A DNA stretch of 9,532 nt from positions 1 to 9,532 of the forward strand of contig JAFGOJ010000036.1 in NCBI GenBank assembly GCA_016926575.1. The letters run 5' to 3'. Below, one piece after another: positions 6,848-9,532 of the stretch. The position numbers and the translations under genes were made by a program. The notes under the pieces are model-generated. The model searched no databases. It was not told the DNA's origin and worked only from the letters and a program-made list of their open reading frames with translations. Each line of letters opens with the position of its first letter. Positions within the stretch are counted from its first letter, which is position 1. This stretch comes from Anaerolineae bacterium. Its GTDB lineage: Bacteria > Chloroflexota > Anaerolineae > B4-G1 > DUEL01.

Positions 6848-6876
6848 ATTCTACCGCATACCGGTGGGCTGCGCAA
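6848..6876 (-). promoter_or_regulatory. Predicted promoter for a leaderless transcript
   Basis: On the minus strand, TTGCGC (6871-6876) is followed by a 17-base spacer and TAGAAT (6848-6853, five of six matches to TATAAT). Seven bases separate the -10 box from the ATG at 6840, so transcription would begin at or next to the start codon. The -35 matches the consensus at only three positions. Confidence 0.5.
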
Positions 6877-6897
6877 GCTTATTTTGTGCCGGTCGAA

Positions 6898-6923
6898 AAG
6901 GGGCGCGGCATGCCGCGCCCCTT
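6898..6923 (-). terminator. Intrinsic terminator of the ECF sigma operon
   Basis: A perfect 26-bp palindrome (AAGGGGCGCGGCA and its complement) centred at 6910/6911. On the minus strand it begins 22 bases after the stop of the polyglycine membrane protein, and TTTTCG follows the CCCC arm, giving the hairpin plus T-run layout of a Rho-independent terminator. The inner 20 bases, GGGCGCGGCATGCCGCGCCC, recur exactly at 9335-9354. Confidence 0.7.
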
Positions 6924-6945
6924 ACGTCTCACGGGAAGGCGAGTG

Positions 6946-7992
6946 CTACGCCTCGCCGATCTCCTCCAGCTCTGGCTCTGCCCCATCGAGGACGCGTAGT
7001 TCGCGGTAGGTGAGCGTCCACACGGTGGACTTGAAGACCTCGGCCAGACCGCCCACGAAGATGAGAGGGATCACCATCGCCAGGACGAAGATCAGCCCGC
7101 CGACCACGCCCCCGGCGATCCACCCGGCGGCCTCGCCCAGCACGGCGTAGGCCCCCAGCCCGATCAGAACCCCTGGGATGGCAGCGATGATCCCGGCAAA
7201 CAGAAACACGCAGATGGAGACGAAAATCATCGCAAACGTCCAAGCGAGGGTGATGCCGAACATGATGAACCACATCACCGCGACGTCCTTCACGTGCCGC
7301 CGGACGAAAGCGTATCCTTTGCGAATCGAGTCGATCACCTCCGTTTCTTCCAGCACACACACCCGGCGGAAGAAGTGGGACAGCACGTTGAGCACCGTGC
7401 CGACGACGATGGCGAGCAGGATGTACAGGAAGAACAGACCCGCGCCAACGACGCTGCCGATGATCCCGATGGTCACGTCTTCCAGAATCCACACCAGGAA
7501 CGGCGCGGCGACGACCAGGAGCAGCAGGATGAATACCACGACGGTGGTCAGGGTGATGAGCAAGTCGATCAGGAAGAGCCGCAGCGCCGAGCGCGACCAG
7601 CCCATCCGGAACCCCTCTTTCACGCTGCGCTGCCCGTCGGTCTCTTCATGGTCGTTGACCATACGGATGAGCGAGGTCTCCGCCACCCAGCGCGCTATCG
7701 TGCTGACGGCGATGAGGATGAGGATCACGCAACCCAGGGCCGCCGCGATACCGATGATGATGTTAAGTTCACTGGCAGCAATCCCTCCGGGGAACTCGTA
7801 CCCGGGCAGGCCCCACCCGTCGCCGATCCAACTGCCGCCATTCCCGCCGCCACCTCCGCCGCCACTCCCACCGCCGCCACTGTTGCCCCCTCCACTCGCA
7901 GTGGTCAGTGCGAGGATGATGCCAAAGATCCACAACGCCCGGTAGCGCCACGTGATCTCGAATGCTCGTTTCAACACTTTTACATGATCCAT
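6946..7992 (-). CDS. Polytopic membrane protein with polyglycine loop
   Basis: A 348-aa membrane protein. It opens with an amphipathic lead-in and a helix (ALWIFGIILALTTA, about 19-32). A Gly-rich stretch of about 20 residues, mostly Gly with Ser and Asn, lies at 34-53. A short aromatic segment (SWIGDGWGLPGY) follows, then six or so further hydrophobic segments. A conserved-looking cytoplasmic piece reads FRRVCVLEETEVIDSIRKGY, and the tail is acidic (EPELEEIGEA). The layout resembles the membrane region of glycerophosphoryl-diester-phosphodiesterase-type proteins and many uncharacterised Chloroflexota proteins, without an enzymatic domain. The ATG at 7992 has AAGGAG seven bases upstream, lying at the very end of the anti-sigma gene, so it is the third gene of the ECF operon. 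It could be a sensor partner or effector; which one is not evident from sequence. Confidence 0.85.
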   Translation of the reverse strand: MDHVKVLKRAFEITWRYRALWIFGIILALTTASGGGNSGGGGSGGGGGGGNGGSWIGDGWGLPGYEFPGGIAASELNIIIGIAAALGCVILILIAVSTIARWVAETSLIRMVNDHEETDGQRSVKEGFRMGWSRSALRLFLIDLLITLTTVVVFILLLLVVAAPFLVWILEDVTIGIIGSVVGAGLFFLYILLAIVVGTVLNVLSHFFRRVCVLEETEVIDSIRKGYAFVRRHVKDVAVMWFIMFGITLAWTFAMIFVSICVFLFAGIIAAIPGVLIGLGAYAVLGEAAGWIAGGVVGGLIFVLAMVIPLIFVGGLAEVFKSTVWTLTYRELRVLDGAEPELEEIGEA

Positions 7993-8005
7993 CTCAGTTC
8001 TCCTT

Positions 8006-8605
8006 CTATACTGACATCTGATGATGCCGCCGGCGGGCCCACCAGGCAGCAAGCCAACTCCAACACGACAACCCGATCACGGCGGTGGCGGCCAGGTTCA
8101 GCACGAATCCCCACCCCAGCAGGCCGCCGCTATCCAGCAGACACAGAACGGCTTCTCCCACCCCGTTCAGCCCGCCTGAGGCGGCTACGGCCAGCCACCC
8201 GCCGCCCTGGGACGCGGGCAGCCAGCTCAACCCCTCGCCTCCCAGGCCCGCGCCCAACGCCAGGAGTATGCCGCCGGCGATGAGGAAGACCGCCTGGGCG
8301 AAGGCCCACGCGCCGACCAGACCCACCGGGGCCAGTCGCCAGCCCACCGTCAGCGCGCCCCGCCACAGCGGCTGCTCTTGATGGCGCGGCAGACGCAGGG
8401 CAACCCGCGCGGCGAACTGTTCGGCCGGCAGCAGGCCCGCGGCGGGCGGGTTCTCCTGGAGGAGCTCCCTCAGCGCCGCCAGGCTATCCAGCTCGGCGCG
8501 GCACTCGGCGCACCGTTCGAGGTGGCCTTCGACGCGCTGTAGCGCGTGTCCCTTCAGTTCACCGTCGAGGTAGGCGCTCAGCCATTGCGTCACGTGCTCT
8601 TTCAT
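8006..8605 (-). CDS. Zinc-finger (ZAS/zf-HC2) anti-sigma factor, membrane bound
   Basis: A 199-aa protein. The N-terminal domain carries HxxxCxxC (H28, C32, C35) in the context WLSAYLDGELKGHALQRVEGHLERCAEC, the signature of zinc-binding anti-sigma domains that sequester their cognate ECF sigma factor. A short linker with LPRHQ leads to hydrophobic segments at roughly 91-120, 137-157 and 163-189, so it is anchored in the inner membrane. The last segment ends with a positively charged tail (WWARRRHHQ), consistent with a cytoplasmic end. The ATG at 8605 overlaps the sigma factor stop by four bases (ATGA), the standard sigma/anti-sigma arrangement. The stress signal that frees sigma is not visible here. 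No periplasmic sensing domain is obvious; the loops are short, so sensing may depend on the third gene. Confidence 0.92.
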   Translation of the reverse strand: MKEHVTQWLSAYLDGELKGHALQRVEGHLERCAECRAELDSLAALRELLQENPPAAGLLPAEQFAARVALRLPRHQEQPLWRGALTVGWRLAPVGLVGAWAFAQAVFLIAGGILLALGAGLGGEGLSWLPASQGGGWLAVAASGGLNGVGEAVLCLLDSGGLLGWGFVLNLAATAVIGLSCWSWLAAWWARRRHHQMSV

Positions 8606-9165
8606 TGAGCCTCCATATAATCACGCAATACTTCTTGCATTTTCTTGCGGGCGTAGTTCAGGCGCGACATGACGGTGCCGATGGGGATGTCCAGTGTATC
8701 GGCGATTTCCTGGTACGACAGCCCTTCGTACTCCCGCAGAACGAGCACCGCCCGGCTGGCGGGGGGCAAGGCGAGCACGGCAGCCCTGACGCGCGCGCCG
8801 CGTTCTTCACCTTCCACCACGGCCTCCGGTCCCCTGTCGGCACTCGGCAGGGGCAGCAGATCGACGTCCACCGTCTCGCGCTCGCGGCGCAGGATGTCCA
8901 GCGCGGCGTTGGTGGCGATGCGGTAGACCCAGTTGCGAAACGGCGAGCGCGGGCGGTAGCCGGGCAGGTGGGTCCATGCGCGCACGAAGGCCTCCTGCGC
9001 CGCGTCTTCCGCTACATTTGCGTCCCCACACATCCGGTACACCACGTTGACCACTCCTTCCCGGTGGCAGCGAACCAACTCGCCAAACGCATGCCGGTCG
9101 CCGCGCTGTGCGCGGGCGATCAGCGCGTGTTCGGTCTCTGATGCCAGTGTGGGTCGACTGCTCAC
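8602..9165 (-). CDS. ECF (group 4) RNA polymerase sigma factor
   Basis: A 187-aa sigma-70 family factor with only the two ECF domains. Region 2 (about 27-93) includes the core-binding segment AEDAAQEAFVRAW and the DNA-melting helix FRNWVYRIATNAALDILRR. Region 4 (about 127-178) has the helix-turn-helix YQEIADTLDIPIGTVMSRLN, which reads the -35 element. The linker LPLPSADRGPEAVVEGEE is acidic and short. The start is a GTG at 9165, preceded by AAGG/CAGG purine-rich sequence; no better ATG is available in frame. It is the first gene of a three-gene operon with its zinc-finger anti-sigma factor and a membrane protein. ECF factors usually autoregulate, but I could not identify a convincing matching promoter upstream. 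Confidence 0.96.
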   Translation of the reverse strand: MSSRPTLASETEHALIARAQRGDRHAFGELVRCHREGVVNVVYRMCGDANVAEDAAQEAFVRAWTHLPGYRPRSPFRNWVYRIATNAALDILRRERETVDVDLLPLPSADRGPEAVVEGEERGARVRAAVLALPPASRAVLVLREYEGLSYQEIADTLDIPIGTVMSRLNYARKKMQEVLRDYMEAQ

Positions 9166-9247
9166 GATCTGCCTGCCTTTTCTACTCTTATAACGAGGGT
9201 TAGGGAGATTTTATTCGAAGGTATAATGAACGAAACGGTACCATTGA

Positions 9248-9321
9248 CCGAAACCCATTTGCGGAGGGGTCCGGGGAAACCGGAAGGTAAACCGCAGGGT
9301 TACCCGTTTCCCCCGGCGGGG
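9248..9321 (+). repeat. Dispersed intergenic repeat, copy 2 (plus orientation)
   Basis: Inverted partner of 6271-6331. It starts with the identical CCGAAACCCATTTGCG (9248-9263). A middle insertion (GGAAGGTAAACC-like) follows, then GCAGGGTTACCCGTTTCCC (9294-9312) against GCAGGTTTCCCGTTTCCC in copy 1. It ends in GGGG in both copies. Confidence 0.75.
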
Positions 9322-9334
9322 TGCAGGGGCGTAG

Positions 9335-9354
9335 GGGCGCGGCATGCCGCGCCC
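9335..9354. repeat. 20-bp palindrome shared with the ECF terminator
   Basis: GGGCGCGGCATGCCGCGCCC, a perfect palindrome identical to the inner 20 bases of 6898-6923. GCAGGG (9323-9328) and CCCTGC (9352-9357) can extend the structure with a bulge. No T run follows here, so this copy does not look like a terminator. Confidence 0.8.
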
Positions 9355-9381
9355 TGCTGCAAGGCTATGTTAGACAAGGGC

Positions 9382-9400
9382 GGCGGGTTTGAAACCCGCC
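9382..9400. repeat. Perfect hairpin GGCGGGTTT-G-AAACCCGCC
   Basis: Nine-base arms around a single central base, followed by CTACAT and then directly by dispersed repeat copy C. The full self-complementarity and position in a chain of palindromes mark it as another module of the intergenic repeat family. Confidence 0.8.
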
Positions 9401-9406
9401 CTACAT

Positions 9407-9430
9407 CGAGACGGTCTATTTTCGGAATAG
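9407..9430 (+). repeat. Dispersed repeat, copy C (direct repeat of 1-24)
   Basis: Twenty-three of 24 bases match positions 1-24, the first 21 without a break. Same strand as copy A, so the two bracket all nine genes as long direct-repeat ends about 9.4 kb apart. Confidence 0.85.
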
Positions 9431-9482
9431 AGGTCATGATCGCTACGCTCACAACCGATAAACGAAAATGGCTCCTGTCGTT

Positions 9483-9530
9483 GCGGGTCTCCTGACCCGC
9501 CGTTCCGCCCGGTCAGGAGACCGGGCGGAA
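9483..9530. repeat. Two adjacent perfect hairpins
   Basis: The first pairs GCGGGTC (9483-9489) with GACCCGC (9494-9500) around TCCT. The second pairs 12-base arms at 9503-9514 and 9519-9530 around AGGA. The inner segments GGTC-TCCT-GACC and GGTC-AGGA-GACC are reverse complements of each other, so the hairpins can also pair with one another. Same GGTC-loop-GACC core as the hairpins at 6181-6227. Confidence 0.85.
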
Positions 9531-9532
9531 CA

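Larger units (their letters stand above)
9166..9532. other. Gene-free repeat island
   Basis: No credible gene. It holds the promoter region of the ECF operon (9166 to about 9230), a TATAAT-like box on the plus strand at 9222-9227, and then a chain of repeat elements at 9248-9321, 9335-9354, 9382-9400, 9407-9430 and 9483-9530. A plus-strand open frame at 9226-9495 runs through these repeats and has no protein-like character. Confidence 0.75.

Noticed and set aside
7266..7300. Second parS candidates at other CACGTG hexamers (for example near 7290, 7952 and 8590)
   Set aside because: Only the central hexamer matches; the flanking GTTT and AAAC arms are absent.
7294..8283. 329-codon open frame on the plus strand
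   Set aside because: Antisense to the polyglycine membrane protein and anti-sigma genes; biased composition and no domain.
9407..9430. Repeat cluster as a CRISPR array
   Set aside because: Copies are not regularly spaced, lie thousands of bases apart and no cas gene is present.
9226..9495. 89-codon open frame after a TATAAT box
   Set aside because: Runs through four repeat modules, its ATG overlaps the -10-like box, there is no Shine-Dalgarno and no convincing -35.

Overview
The window is GC-rich bacterial chromosomal DNA. Its style suggests a Chloroflexota lineage, probably Anaerolineae-like. The basis is a TPR / zinc-ribbon / membrane protein of a kind common there, hairpin-rich intergenic repeats built on palindromes, and high GC. 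This placement is inference, since no rRNA or other marker gene is present. I find nine protein-coding genes and no tRNA, rRNA, CRISPR array or transposase.

Layout. (1) Positions 1-100 hold a short intergenic repeat cluster. (2) Positions 101-2797, plus strand, form a three-gene run: an MBL-fold metallohydrolase, a TPR / zinc-ribbon / four-helix membrane protein, and a concanavalin-A/GH16-like fold protein without a visible catalytic motif. (3) Positions 2838-6109, minus strand, form a convergent cassette read as CPBP-family intramembrane protease, ABC ATPase, ABC permease. A perfect 16-bp parS-type palindrome (TGTTTCACGTGAAACA, 5286-5301) sits between the protease and the ATPase. (4) Positions 6110-6369 are a gene-free island with three consecutive perfect hairpins and one copy of a dispersed repeat. 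(5) Positions 6370-6840, minus strand, encode an unrecognised 156-aa protein whose promoter predicts a leaderless mRNA. (6) Positions 6946-9165, minus strand, form an operon of ECF sigma factor, zinc-finger anti-sigma factor and a polytopic membrane protein with a polyglycine loop. It ends in a perfect 26-bp palindrome followed by a T run, a good intrinsic terminator. (7) Positions 9166-9532 hold no credible gene but carry a second, richer repeat island that reuses elements from positions 1-100, 6150-6360 and 6898-6923.

Functionally, the ECF operon is a membrane-signalling regulon whose third gene is a candidate sensor or effector. The CPBP-ABC cassette looks like an export system paired with a membrane protease. 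The most notable non-coding items are the parS-like centromere site and the family of modular hairpin repeats shared among all three intergenic islands.
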